NCBI RefSeq assembly: GCF_001949145.1
Contig: NW_019091368.1
Coordinates: 1,638,479-1,702,478, forward strand
Length of the DNA: 64,000 nucleotides
Origin: Acanthaster planci
Taxonomy: Eukaryota > Echinodermata > Asteroidea > Valvatida > Acanthasteridae
Direction: 5' to 3'
Below the pieces are notes generated by a model, which saw nothing but the letters and a program-made list of their open reading frames with translations, had not been told where the DNA came from and did not search any database. Position 1 is the first letter of the stretch. Each line of letters opens with the position of its first letter. Position numbers and translations under genes: made by a program. This document shows positions 54,180-64,000 of the stretch, piece by piece.

Positions 54180-55670
54180 TTACAGATGATCTTTGAATTT
54201 CCCTGATTGTACATGACGTGCTTCATCAGGAAGGCTGTTCCACACAGGGATTGTCTTGGGATATAGGGACTGTCTATGGCACTTCATGTTTGCTCTTATG
54301 TCAACATAAATGAAGTGCTTTGCAAATTGTCTTGTTGTGGGTCTTTTCAGGGACGATCTAACTTCTCCAGGATTTTTCAGCAAATGTGAAATGTTGCTTG
54401 GTAAAAGACTATGTGCTTCCTTGTAGATAATAGGAAGGCGAGGATTTGGCTCGTCTGATTTCAAGGCTTTCCCAGCCCAGTTGTGACATCATATCGGTGA
54501 CACCAGATGTTCGGTTGTAGTTGTTGGATACGAAGCGTGCAGGTCTACGCTCAACTTTCTTAATTGTATCCTTATTTGTCTGCTGCAAAGGGTCCCAAAC
54601 CACACAACAATACTCAAGGAGTGGAGGCATTAACACTGTGTAGGCAAGTGCTTTGATTTCCTTATCACAGCTGTGTGGGTTTCTCCTCAGAAGGCCCAGT
54701 TGTATATTGGCTTTTGTGACTATTTGGTTGATATACATATTCCACGACAGGTTGAAGTAAGTTTCACTCCCAGGTAGGCATGGTGCGATACTCAGTTGAT
54801 GGGATTTCCTCGAAGCAAATAATTATTCAAAAGGGACTTTATTTTGCGAGTTGCAGTCATAACGAAACATTTTGAAGTATTAAAACCCATCTGCCATTTG
54901 GTCTCCCAATAGCTTGTTTATGTCATCTTGAAGGACCTCATTTGTGTAACTAGAATTTTGACTTCCCTACACAGGATACAGTCATCAGCAAATAGCGTAT
55001 ATTCGACGCCAGGTTTTGAGGTAGATCGTTAAGATAAGCCAAGAATATTAAAAGCGTACGCACAGTGCCTTGAGGTACCAGACTCCAGACGTAACTGGAC
55101 ACTAGTCTGATGACACCCCTTCAACTACAACTCTTTGTTGTCGATGACGAAGAAAATCTTCCATCCAAAGGAGAATACTGTTCCTGATCCCAAAATTGTT
55201 TAGTTTGGCTAACCGTTTGTGTGGTACGGTGTCAAATGCTTTCTCGGAGACCACTATTACAAGATCGACCTGGCTTCTGTTGTCTGTTATCACCTGCAGG
55301 TCATCAGCCAGTGCTGATAAGTGGTTCTCACAGGATCTACCTTTGCGGAATCTATGTTGTTGATTGAAAAGAACATTGAACTTCACAAAATGTTTCATAA
55401 TGCGTCCATGAATTATGTGTTCTAACAGCTTACAAACCACTGAAATGAGTGACACAAGTAGCCGCCACGAGTGTAGCCGCCCGCCTCTATCCAAAATAGG
55501 CCGCAATTTGGGGCTTTTTGTGAAAGAAATATTCCGAACTGAAAATTGCCGGTCCCATGGCGTGTCTTGCTGTAAAAACCCCGTGGGATCACAAAATATT
55601 ATTGATCTCGCGTCCGAAATCCAGCAATTTGGTGGAATGCACCCACAGGGCATACAAGATTTGATCATGA
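54180..55670 (-). mobile_element. Non-LTR retrotransposon remnant (jockey/CR1-like reverse transcriptase)
   Basis: Broken reverse transcriptase read on the minus strand in several frames. Visible blocks in order: VVCKLLEHIIHGRIMKHF, FRKGRSCENHL, SEKAFDTVPHKRLAKLNNFG, YTLFADDCILCREV (the FADD active-site block), YCCVVWDPLQQTNKDTIKKV, and the C-terminal VWNSLPDEARH. Frameshifts and stops separate them, so it is dead. The 5' half with the endonuclease is missing, as is usual for 5'-truncated copies. Confidence 0.9.
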
Positions 55671-55738
55671 AAAATGGTAGCGAATGGTATTGAACTTAAC
55701 TCCGTCTCTAGGATGCCCCCTATGTCCACTAGTAATGA

Positions 55739-56155
55739 CGTGACGGCGAGAGCACGATGCGAAAACACGACGCAACGGCACGACGTCAAGGGGCGACGGC
55801 ACGACGCAACTACACGACGCGACGGCTGAAGGCCACGACGCAAAACGTCGACTGCACGATGCGACGAGTCGACGGCACGACGGGACGGCATAAGGAGAAA
55901 GGACGACGCGACGAGTCGACGCGACGGCAAAACACCAGGACACGACACAACGACGCGACGTCACGACAGCATGACACGACGCTACAATGGCACAACGCAA
56001 CACATTAAACACGGTATAAAAGTTATGAGAAAGGAGGCGACGCCACGACGTGAAAGCACGATGCGACAGAGCCGTCGTAGCCGTCGTAGTGTCGTGGCGT
56101 CAAGTCGAGGCGTCTGGGCCACGGGACGACGCGACGCAATTTGGCGACTATAGAA
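55739..56155. repeat. GACG-rich tandem/low-complexity array
   Basis: About 400 bases built of CGACG, GCACGACG and GACGCGACGGC words with irregular spacing. It contrasts sharply with the AT-rich surroundings. Open frames across it on both strands come from the repeat composition. Confidence 0.85.
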
Positions 56156-57850
56156 CACCGTAGGTACGCCTCTTTCTCTCCTTACTCAGTCTTCTTTTGA
56201 GTAGTGATTCGCACGTTTTATGAACATTACTATCCAAAACTCTTTCTCTCTCTTGGGACTCGAAGCTGATAAAGGGTCTCCCAATTCTTCACCAATGTCT
56301 AGTCTGACAAAGAACTAAAACTACTTGATAGTTCTAACGTGTTCACATCTTCCAAGAAAGTTGTTCAAAATTGGGCATCCCACAGCTACAACATGTCCGA
56401 GAGTAGAATGTGATGGCACATAAGTTCATAGATCTTATCATTCAGCTCTTTGACGGTTTTGACCCCAATTTGACAGCTTTTTGACCGATGGCATCCGGGT
56501 TTTTGAGTGTGTAGGGGCCTGGGTTTAATTCAATTCCTCCAGATAGCAATGCACGGCATGTACAATCATGCTAATTTTTTTCTCAGTCACACATAGTGGG
56601 CGAAATTTACGGGAACGAAACTACACAAGTAATGAAAATGGAACAAGCTCACCGGTTTTACGTTGACAGCAGTAGGGAGCGTTAGAGCTACAGTCCAGTT
56701 TGCCCAGTTGAGACTTGGTTGTGAAGGGCTATTGTCACACTCAATGTTTGCTACGCTGATCACTCAATAGGCAATGCATAAAATCATAACGAAAGTGGGA
56801 ATCCATGAAGAATAAAGAAACGCCATGACGGTAATTTCAGTTAGCGATGATAAAAGCAATTAAACACAATGTCTAAAAGGGTGAAAAACCTGTAGGGTTG
56901 CTGCCGATTGAAACTGTAAAAGTCTATTGCACTAGTACTATACGCATCGAAGACTGATGATTCTCAGCGTTGGTCTCAAAAACTTGGTTTGTTGGTTTTC
57001 AGAACAAAAAAATCACAAAATCTTCTGATTTTACGCTTAAAAATCAAGCTTAGTGGGTCACTGTGATCAAAACTGTAAAAATACGGCTCGATTTAACACG
57101 GTTGATCAGTAAAAAATAAGATTAAGTGAGATACAAAACTGCAACTTCGCAGAGCTAAAAAGATACGTCCGACTAGCATGGATCGCGCGGGCCTCACTTT
57201 TCACTCTAGATGTACCGGTAAATTATAAAGATACAAAAGTGTGTATTTACTTCTTTTATTAAAACGAACCACCTTGGGTGTATGTAAATTCATGAAGAAA
57301 TCAAAGGATTTGGGACTTTTAGGTCTATTCTTTAGAGCTTTTGACTCATCTTAATGCATCTTTGAGGATAGTTTTTCAGATACAAAAATAAGCACTGCTG
57401 AAAATAGTTCTGACATAAAAGTAGAGTATGATTTTCGAAATTTATAATCAATTGAAGCATTTGGAACGTGCAAGTGTTTACACCTGCATTTTTGCCAATT
57501 TCATGGAACTGCTGCACATAAACATTGGATAAGCACAGTAATGTTTCTTTTAAATGTGAAAACAAAACAGGTTGGCAGCCTGTCATGTTAACTATCAAAA
57601 TCCTTCTCTATTTCCTGCATCAAAACATTTTTTTTTGCAGGTAGTGACATTTCCAAGGAATTGCACCTGCGCAGAAGCTCCGTGAAACAGAGGATATCGA
57701 TTTCTCTTCATGTAGCCCATCTTTACCCAAGTTTAGTGAAAATTGTACGCCAGAGGTTTCACTGTGCACTTCAAAATAACTGATTTACATGTGATGATAA
57801 CTTTAGTTTTTGTAATAAACCTTTGCGTGTTTGTAAATTGGATTTTCTTT
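56156..57850. other. Non-coding DNA 3' of receptor B
   Basis: No exon or RNA gene recognised. It contains the last sub-block of the segmental duplication (57460-57755) and the presumed 3' UTR of receptor B near its right end. Confidence 0.5.
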
Positions 57851-57858
57851 CAGACAGA

Positions 57859-57864
57859 TTTATT
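57859..57864 (-). other. Poly(A) signal for receptor B
   Basis: AATAAA on the minus strand about 120 bases after the stop codon of the tail exon. Confidence 0.5.
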
Positions 57865-57982
57865 TCGAGGAAATAGTTTCTGTTGATAAGTTCAACGTAT
57901 GTTGGTTTTACTTCTCCAGGGAATGTTATGTACGTGTATGAGATTTCTTGTTGAAGTCCAAGTTAAAGGTAGGATAGGCCCT

Positions 57983-58502
57983 TCACTGCATATTTAGTAG
58001 CGTGCTACCACGTTGATCGATATTGATGAGCTCACTGTCGTCACTTTTTTCGGATACGGTTGACGCCACTAGTTGTGATACTGACGGTAAGGGTTGGTTG
58101 CTGCTGCCCGTAAGCCTGTAATGATAGGCATGAATCACGCTTGGATCGAGGATGGAGCTCTCGTAACCAAGCCCGGAATCGAGCCTAAGCCTTGTGGGAG
58201 TATTTCCATTCGATCGACGTCGTGGGGATGGGCGCGGCGTTGGAGTAGTAGGTGGTGATGGTGTAGGTGGCAGAGGCAGTAGCCGTGGGTCTAGCAATGG
58301 CGATGGTATGCCATCGTGCATTGACGGGGTATTAGTAGGCTCACAGTTTGGGTGTAAATTAGGCGAGCCGATGGACACCTCGTATACGGGTTCCGGGTTG
58401 TCACTGACTGCTGCTCTGTCTATGGAGGTTTCATAGGACGTTAAAATCACTCCTGGTCTGTTGGTGCTAGATGACATCTCATGTATATCCTGGGCGGCTT
58501 TC
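57983..58502 (-). CDS. Receptor B last exon (cytoplasmic tail)
   Basis: Acceptor TTTAAACAG, phase 2 in, TGA at 57983. About 172 residues with SYETS, PVYEVS, LGYESS and AYHYRL tyrosine sites and a Pro-rich stretch (LLPLPPTPSPPTTPTPRPSP then RRR) typical of SH3 ligands. It suggests a signalling or endocytic adaptor role. Confidence 0.87.
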
Positions 58503-61500
58503 CTGTTTAAATTCACCACAAAACATACAATACTAGGCAGGGAGGTGTAAAATGTTAATTATAAACAAATACAAGATGTGCTCTACCCTTCACAAATGGC
58601 AAAGTGACAGCCATGGAAGAAACTATTTCTGGACGAATTGACAGTGTTTAAGGAAAATCAGTAATTGATTTCTTATCTGAATTTTCCTGGATGTCTCCAA
58701 CAGGCAAAAAAGTTTTAACTGAAAACAAAATCATTGAGACAGTCGAAAATCCAATACAGAATTAACTAAGAAACATGATGACTTGAAATCCATTTGATTC
58801 AGGACATTGTGATTTCATTTCAACACAATACGGGGGCCACTACAAGACTTGCCTCTTTCGATGAATTATAATTACAACGGCAGTAGTGATGACGGACAGT
58901 AGAATTAAAATAGCCACAACAGTGACAATGATCCACACCTGTCCGTAGGCATCTAGAAGGAGAAAGCGAAGAAAATTAGTTAACTCAAGTATGCGCGACA
59001 AAACAAAGAAACACAAACAGCAAACGTTCACAGAGGAAAAATCCTGCATTTCCAAACATCCACTAAGTAATATTTTGGTTACTAAAGCTTCTTCGTAATG
59101 TTTCTTGGTACTGGTACACATGAAAACTTGTAACTTCGAAACAGCAATTCTAAGTTACTCTTCGCGTCATGTTAGCATCGACATCTTAAAAATTTTGAAC
59201 GATTTGGAATTTATTAGTCTGGTAATAAACGAACATACATCTTGAGCAATATTTTATTGGGCAGATTTGGATACAAACTAAGACAAGCAAAGGACAAAGT
59301 ACGTAGGCAGGATAAAGTTAGGATGAAAGTGAAAAATCCTGGATGGGTAAAAGTTAAGGTTTGTGATGGGGAATATACAACGTAATGGGTAGGGGAGGAT
59401 CAAGATAGAGAAAACGTTATGATTATGGCTAGGGTTATATAGATTCAGACAGAGCATTATTGGATAGGGTCAGGGTAAGAAAGCTGGAATTAATACTCTA
59501 TAATAGTTTTTTTTTTACCAGAACCCTCACATATTTCAGTTCTAAAACAACCTTCGGACGGCCTGTTCTTGACCCGGGTTTCTTGTTCTCGCGCTCGAAC
59601 GGCGGGAACACGACTCAAGAACACTGTTCTCGGAACAGGATCACGCATCACCTCCTCGTCGGGTTTTTACAGGAATACATGGAAAAACTCGTGGGATTTT
59701 GATTTCTGAACAGCTGCAAAAAGTAGAGAGTTGGCTTCCAAAGCCATAGACAATGGGAAGTTTCGCAAAATTAACAGAAATTATTTTCCGTAACACAGAA
59801 ATGAATGTTCCTGTTTATATAGACATTAACTGTCGCATAACGAAGCCAACATGGACGCCTCCATGTTGCATGTTGCTTGTCACTAACTAATTGAGCTGTT
59901 CGTAAACATACAGGAACAAGCCGCCCGAACTCGGCCAGAAGACGTCCAATTAATTTACCTTACCTCTACCTCTCCCAAATTATCCCATTCACCATGTGCT
60001 GGATTGCCAGCCCTTACGCTAACCTTGTCCGTTAAGTTTCACTTTCCTCACCCTAATATCACATGGTCTGTTACTTTGCCCGTTTCGTGTCTCGAGTTTG
60101 CTTCCAAACTTACCGTCCTTTTGCATTTTTCCCCCCTGCGCGCCTATAGCAAGGACACTGGTAGAAGGAATGAGTAAAAATTGATGACTGTTTTTGTCCG
60201 CTGCGGGTTCTACCGGAGAGCACACCACAGGAGGACTGGACCAGTTTTCGTCTGCCAGGCAAACATGCGGTGCACTCTGATCGGTGGTGCCGGCAATAGT
60301 GTAACCGTCGTCACAGGTGAAACTCGCCACTTCAGCGAGGAGTAACGCGGGAAAATCTGTTTCCATTATCTACACGTGACTGGTTAAGGGTGGAACCCCC
60401 ACAGCCGCCGTCGGCTACGAGAACATGTGAAAAACCAAGCCTAAAAATGTAGGCACTTTCGTTGTGCTTAGTGCAAGATTGGTACGCTTTGGTAGGATTG
60501 GTACGATTAACGGAACTCAATAGTTGCCATCACTTGGACAACGAAAATTGAAATAAATCACAAGCCTACTTGTACATCTTGCTGGCTGGCCAGACCACGA
60601 GAAGTTGGATAGACAAAGCCTTATGGCGGATCCGCGGAGTTGAAATCCGTCCGGGCAGTCGAACTCAACCAAGTCACCGGGAAGGTAAGGAGCCTTCAGG
60701 CCTGATACAACCATCAGATGGTCAGAAGGGTCAGATGGAAGTTCACAGACGTTAACTGGGACAAAAAATGGGCTTTGAGTAAGTCGGCATTCGTATAATT
60801 CGTGGTATTGCCCCTCTTCTGGCAACTTGTGGGCCCGCAGGTTGAAAGGTATACCCAACCTGGTCTTTATTAGACCCAGATTTTGGCAATTTTTAACTTT
60901 CTTTTAACAGGTTTATTTTAAACCACAAAAAAATGCTTTAGAGGCATGATTTAGAAATATTTGGTTTGACCATGAAGGCTCAGGTCTGAATAATTCACGA
61001 GGCTGAGTTTTGTGAAATGGCTTGTAAGCACGGTCTGACAGGGCTGTTTTAAACCACTTGCACTGAGGGCGCTGTTGTACAAAAATTAGTCTTCGTTGGA
61101 TTCTGTTGCACCGACCACATAGGGGCGATGCTACAAGTGCGTCACAGAGGCTTTGCTTTGAGAGGGCAACGTTTCAACTTCTTTACTGATATCCCACGAT
61201 CAGTTTAACAGGTATGTAGTATGGCGAACCGTGTCGTTACCTTGTACGCTCCCAATAGAACACACCACATGTTGACCTGACCAGGTTCCATCCATCCGGC
61301 AGACGCGCTTTGCGGAGTGATCGGTCGAGCCTACCACTGTGAAGCCGTTATCGCATATAAAAGTGACCTCTTGCCCAGCTGCAAACACAGAAGAGCCAGC
61401 TTCAGCCAAAGTCACGTGGCTGGATACGAGTGGAGCAAGGCATCCCGAGTCAGCTGTTGAAAAGGACATAATACGTGCAAAACCAGCGAATTCAGATGTC

Positions 61501-64000
61501 AGTTGCGTCTAATTAGTGTTGAATTGTCTTTTTGCCACGGTCCTACGGAAATAATGACTTTCTGGATGCAGTACCATTTTCAATTTAGCTTTTGAAGATC
61601 TTGAATATTTCTTTAAACAAACTTAGGTAATTCCCCGATAGTCTCATCTTCTTGACCAAAAGTGTGATTTGAGAAACAGTTTTTTAAATAGTTGTCAATC
61701 ACCGGACCTAAAGTAAACATAACACTTACGATAAAAACAAGTGTCTCCATGGAAACCAGGGGCACAGTGACAAGAAAATACGTTGAAAACATCTTTACAA
61801 GTTCCTCCGTTGCTACAGGGGGAATGCTCACAATGATCGGGCTCTGGAAAAAAACAAAGTCAACGGTGAAATCGTTTTCTTTAATGAGTATTATTTTATT
61901 CAAAAGAAAACAGTCCCTTGAATTTTTTGTTTAAATTTTTAATTTTTAGTTTTCCAATCAACAATGATGACAGTCTTTCGCCCTGTGCAACAACCTGCCA
62001 ACTTATCAGATGATGGAGTCTAGGGTGTATGAAATGTGAAATCATGTCTTATCCCGTCTGGAATCCCACATGATAGGAACTTTTTTGCGCTATGATTAGT
62101 TATGGAGCGAGGAAGAAGAAGCCGTCCAGGGCTCTGTCTGTAGTGTGGTTTAAATTTCAGATGTATAGCATTAGCGAGATTTGGTTTGATTATTTGTTTA
62201 TGGTTATACGGTTTGTTTTTGTTTCTAATTATATTAGGCATCAACAAACTGACCTTGTTGAATGTAAAGTCCCCCAGTCTTCAGGAACATTTCCCGGCCA
62301 AACTCTTGCATGTCACTGCCATTGACGTGGATTCGGCGCAGTGCTCCCGATTTCCAGTCGGTCCAGTACACGTGATCTTTGTACAAGGCTAAATCATACG
62401 GATGTATCCCAGGGAATGAGAACACGCTCAGCAAGATCGTCCGCTGATTGCCCTGAAGATCACTTCTCTCAATCTTATCCAGACGAGCATCACACCAGTA
62501 CAAGTAACTAGCTACAAAAGAGAGTTATTGGGCGACTAAACAACGAGTTTTAGAAATGCTATAGCCTGATGCTTATGTAAGGAACTTATCATGTGATGAT
62601 CCACAATACTGTGCTCATGTGGGGGTCCCCAGTGGTGAGGGTGAATAGTTGCAGAGTGTAAAGGGATGATTTAAAAAACAAAGCCGAGACGTGCATAGAG
62701 CAGAATCTGGGAACTTCATCGGGTTGAAGATGAATATAGTTCAAGATCGAATTCGAAACGAGTAACGGCGTTCGCTTGGATTTCGAAATGCGCATTCACG
62801 TCACATTTACATGCAACCCAAATTCACATCTAGAATTCACTTGAAGTTATCTCATCACAGATTTGACAATAAAATGTAACCGTGAACATCAGTTGATGGA
62901 GTTTGCATTACGGCGTTAAATTGCACGTGAAATGACCACCGTGGGCCTCCATTATGTAATGTGTACCAACCTCAAAGTTGACCCGTGTTGGTGATTCTTT
63001 CACGGTTGTTTTAGAATTTGAAACAGACAACTTCTGAAGAAGGATGAAGTAAGAGTATTTTGAGCTAGTGGTGTGCGATGATTCTTTTTTACCTTCGAGG
63101 TCTATAGTAATACCGTTAGGCCAGTAGAGATTCCCTTCAACAAGGAGGGTCCTGTTGTGTCCGTCGAGATCTGCTCTCTCTATTTTCGGATTTTCTCCCC
63201 AGTTTGTCCAGTAAATGTGTCTTCAAAAGAAGAAACCAGATCTGTCGTGTAGTGTTGCATATCACAAACCCCTAATTATTCTCACCACCACGTGCATCCC
63301 ATGGTGTGCTAGCTGGTCAACGATTAACCTCTTTTGAAAGTAAGTATTGTTTAGGTAGTGCGCTTTGTGAGCAGCCAATATGAACCGATCGCTTATTAAA
63401 CAAATTCGGTATGACATGAAAAAAGCTGGCAGCAGCTTGAAACAGAACACCTTAGGAACAACTCCAGGGTGTAGAAGTTGTTTAATCAGATTTGGCCACA
63501 CTCACCCACTGTTGCTGTTTACAACAATGCCTCTCGGTCTGTCCAGATTTTCGGTGATGTTTTCGCTGCCCGATCCGTTTGTGAAGGCTCGGCCTATGTT
63601 TCCAATGTAATCCGTCCAGTAAAGCATTCTGGATATGACATTCAAAGCCAATCCGTCAGGTTCTGGGAAAGACAAAATAGTCAGAAAGAGTATCATTAAT
63701 TATGAATAAAATTTAGTTGGGATCAGCATTTTTCTCCTATTTATCTTAAATAGGGAAATAAATTTTGCGAACACAATGTTTAAAAAACTAAATTGAACCG
63801 GTCACCCGTCAGGCTACAACCATCATACATGAATTGACAAAGTCAAAAAACGTTTGTAACAAAAGTGCGGTTGGAAATTCAGAAAACAAGTTTACGGCGT
63901 TGCAAGCCATGTCCTCTAGTTGTTCGCACACTCTCTCAAACACTTACGGAACAGGTTGTCCACGAGTGTCCCCTGCCTACTACCATTAAGATGTGCCCTT
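57983..64000 (-). CDS. Receptor B: YWTD propeller-EGF-sushi x3 transmembrane protein (5' end outside window)
   Basis: Exons on the minus strand, in order: 63948-64000 (partial), 63506-63662, 63093-63220, 62254-62511, 61730-61843, 61241-61453, 60570-60755, 60114-60414, 58853-58952, 57983-58502. They encode the last blades of an LDL-receptor class B propeller (YWTD, YWTN, YWCD, YWTD signatures), a six-Cys EGF, three sushi/CCP modules, a transmembrane helix and a 173-codon cytoplasmic tail ending TGA. Propeller plus EGF is the ligand-release unit of the LDLR/LRP family; here it is followed by sushi modules, which is not the classical LRP layout. The third sushi exon carries a frameshift (see its entry). 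The second sushi and the tail arrangement (PVYE motif, phase-2 splice after the transmembrane exon) link it to receptor A. Ligand and function are unknown. Confidence 0.83.
58853..58952 (-). CDS. Receptor B transmembrane exon with GC donor
   Basis: Acceptor TCCTTCTAG. The helix reads VWIIVTVVAILILLSVITTA and VVIII, then HRKR. The donor is AAGAG|GCAAGT, a GC-type site, the only one that keeps frame with the tail; the nearby GT (GTCTTG) breaks it. Confidence 0.82.
60114..60414 (-). pseudogene. Receptor B third sushi exon, frameshifted
   Basis: Acceptor TCTCGTAG, donor GGACG|GTAAGT. The exon opens DGGCGGSTLNQSRVDNG and later reads EVASFTCDDGYTIAGTTDQS ... CLADENWSSPPVVC, but these lie in different frames; exon length is 301 nt instead of a multiple of three. 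A single-base indel near 60330-60365 explains it. It could be a real mutation or an assembly error. Confidence 0.7.
60570..60755 (-). CDS. Receptor B second sushi domain
   Basis: Acceptor TTTGTCCCAG, donor TACAA|GTAGGC, 186 nt. VCELPSDPSDHLMV, YLPGDLVEFDCPDGFQLRGS, LCLSNFSWSGQPARC: all four Cys present. Closest paralogue of the damaged receptor A sushi. Confidence 0.92.
61241..61453 (-). CDS. Receptor B first sushi domain
   Basis: Acceptor TTTTCAACAG, donor ACAAG|GTAACG, 213 nt. GCLAPLVSSHVTL, VTFICDNGFTVVGSTDHSAK, CRMDGTWSGQHVVC. Similar to the third sushi (GYTIAGTTDQSA), indicating internal duplication. Confidence 0.92.
61730..61843 (-). CDS. Receptor B EGF-like domain
   Basis: Acceptor TTTTTCCAG, donor TTTTATC|GTAAGT. 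CEHSPCSNGGTC ... FSCHCAPGFHGDTC; six Cys, phase 1-1. Confidence 0.92.
62254..62511 (-). CDS. Receptor B YWTD exon (two propeller repeats)
   Basis: Acceptor CTTTTGTAG, donor CAACAAG|GTCAGT. Two LDL-receptor class B repeats: YLYWCDARLDKIERSDLQG and HVYWTDWKSGALRRIHVNG. Confidence 0.93.
63093..63220 (-). CDS. Receptor B YWTD exon (one propeller repeat)
   Basis: Acceptor CTTTTGAAG, donor CTCGAAG|GTAAAA, phase 2 in and 1 out. HIYWTNWGENPKIERADLDG then LYWPNGITIDL. Confidence 0.9.
63506..63662 (-). CDS. Receptor B YWTD exon (one propeller repeat)
   Basis: Acceptor CTTTCCCAG, donor CAGTGG|GTGAGT, phase 1 in and 2 out. PDGLALNVISRMLYWTDYIG, then NLDRPRGIVVNSNSG, joining smoothly to the next exon. 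Confidence 0.92.
63948..64000 (-). CDS. Receptor B propeller exon, partial at window edge
   Basis: Donor CTGTTCC|GTAAGT. Reads RAHLNGSRQGTLVDNLF in phase with the next exon; the LNGS pattern matches the end of a propeller blade. Confidence 0.8.

Larger units (their letters stand above)
52019..57770. repeat. Segmental duplication, copy 2, interrupted
   Basis: Carries the counterparts of copy 1 in the same order: 52019-52175, 53603-53770, 53885-54065, 57460-57755. Between the third and fourth sub-blocks about 3.4 kb has been added, holding the retrotransposon and the GACG array. Between 52180 and 53600 I see only unremarkable sequence. Confidence 0.75.

Noticed and set aside
55757-56008. Arg/Thr-rich and Ser/Arg-rich frames across the GACG array
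   Set aside because: Open only because of the low-complexity repeat; all frames there look alike.

Overview
This window is nuclear DNA from an intron-rich animal, most likely a marine invertebrate deuterostome (an echinoderm or amphioxus would fit; the sequence alone does not settle it). Signs are short symmetric-phase exons with GT-AG introns, SRCR/EGF/sushi/YWTD receptor modules, galaxin-type di-cysteine proteins, a diverged non-LTR retrotransposon, many foldback elements and frequent ACATGTACATGT motifs. Most real exons lie inside short unannotated ORFs, so the gene models below were built by hand from splice sites, reading phase and paralogue comparison.

Layout. (1) 143-5693, minus: first four coding exons of MED6, a Mediator subunit, running off the left edge. 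(2) About 1.7 kb of intergenic DNA, then 7415-19013, plus: galaxin-like gene 1, 12 exons, 846 codons, a secreted protein with about 43 Cys-Cys pairs. (3) 19014-27118: gene-poor, with foldback elements and tandem repeats. (4) 27119-42577, plus: galaxin-like gene 2, a tandem paralogue with two alternative signal-peptide exons, about 55 Cys-Cys pairs, 1222 codons with the first signal exon, and an extra C-terminal netrin/NTR-like domain that gene 1 lacks. (5) 45439-50926, minus: receptor A (signal peptide, SRCR, SRCR, EGF, damaged sushi, EGF, transmembrane, tyrosine-containing tail). (6) 51902-57770: a decayed second copy of the gene-2 3' end and its downstream DNA, broken up by a non-LTR retrotransposon and a GACG-rich tandem array. 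(7) 57983-64000, minus: receptor B (YWTD propeller, EGF, three sushi domains, transmembrane, long Pro/Tyr tail), running off the right edge.

How it fits together. Galaxin genes 1 and 2 match exon by exon (two exon pairs are identical in length), so they are tandem duplicates. The 3' end of galaxin gene 2 converges on receptor A. The same arrangement recurs about 10-12 kb downstream: a broken galaxin terminal exon converges on receptor B, and four separate sub-blocks of non-coding DNA also match. The simplest reading is that a convergent pair, [secreted galaxin protein -> <- sushi/EGF receptor], was duplicated as a unit, after which the second galaxin copy decayed and the receptors diverged in their ectodomains. 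Whether the secreted and membrane proteins work together is not shown by the sequence; expression data would be needed.
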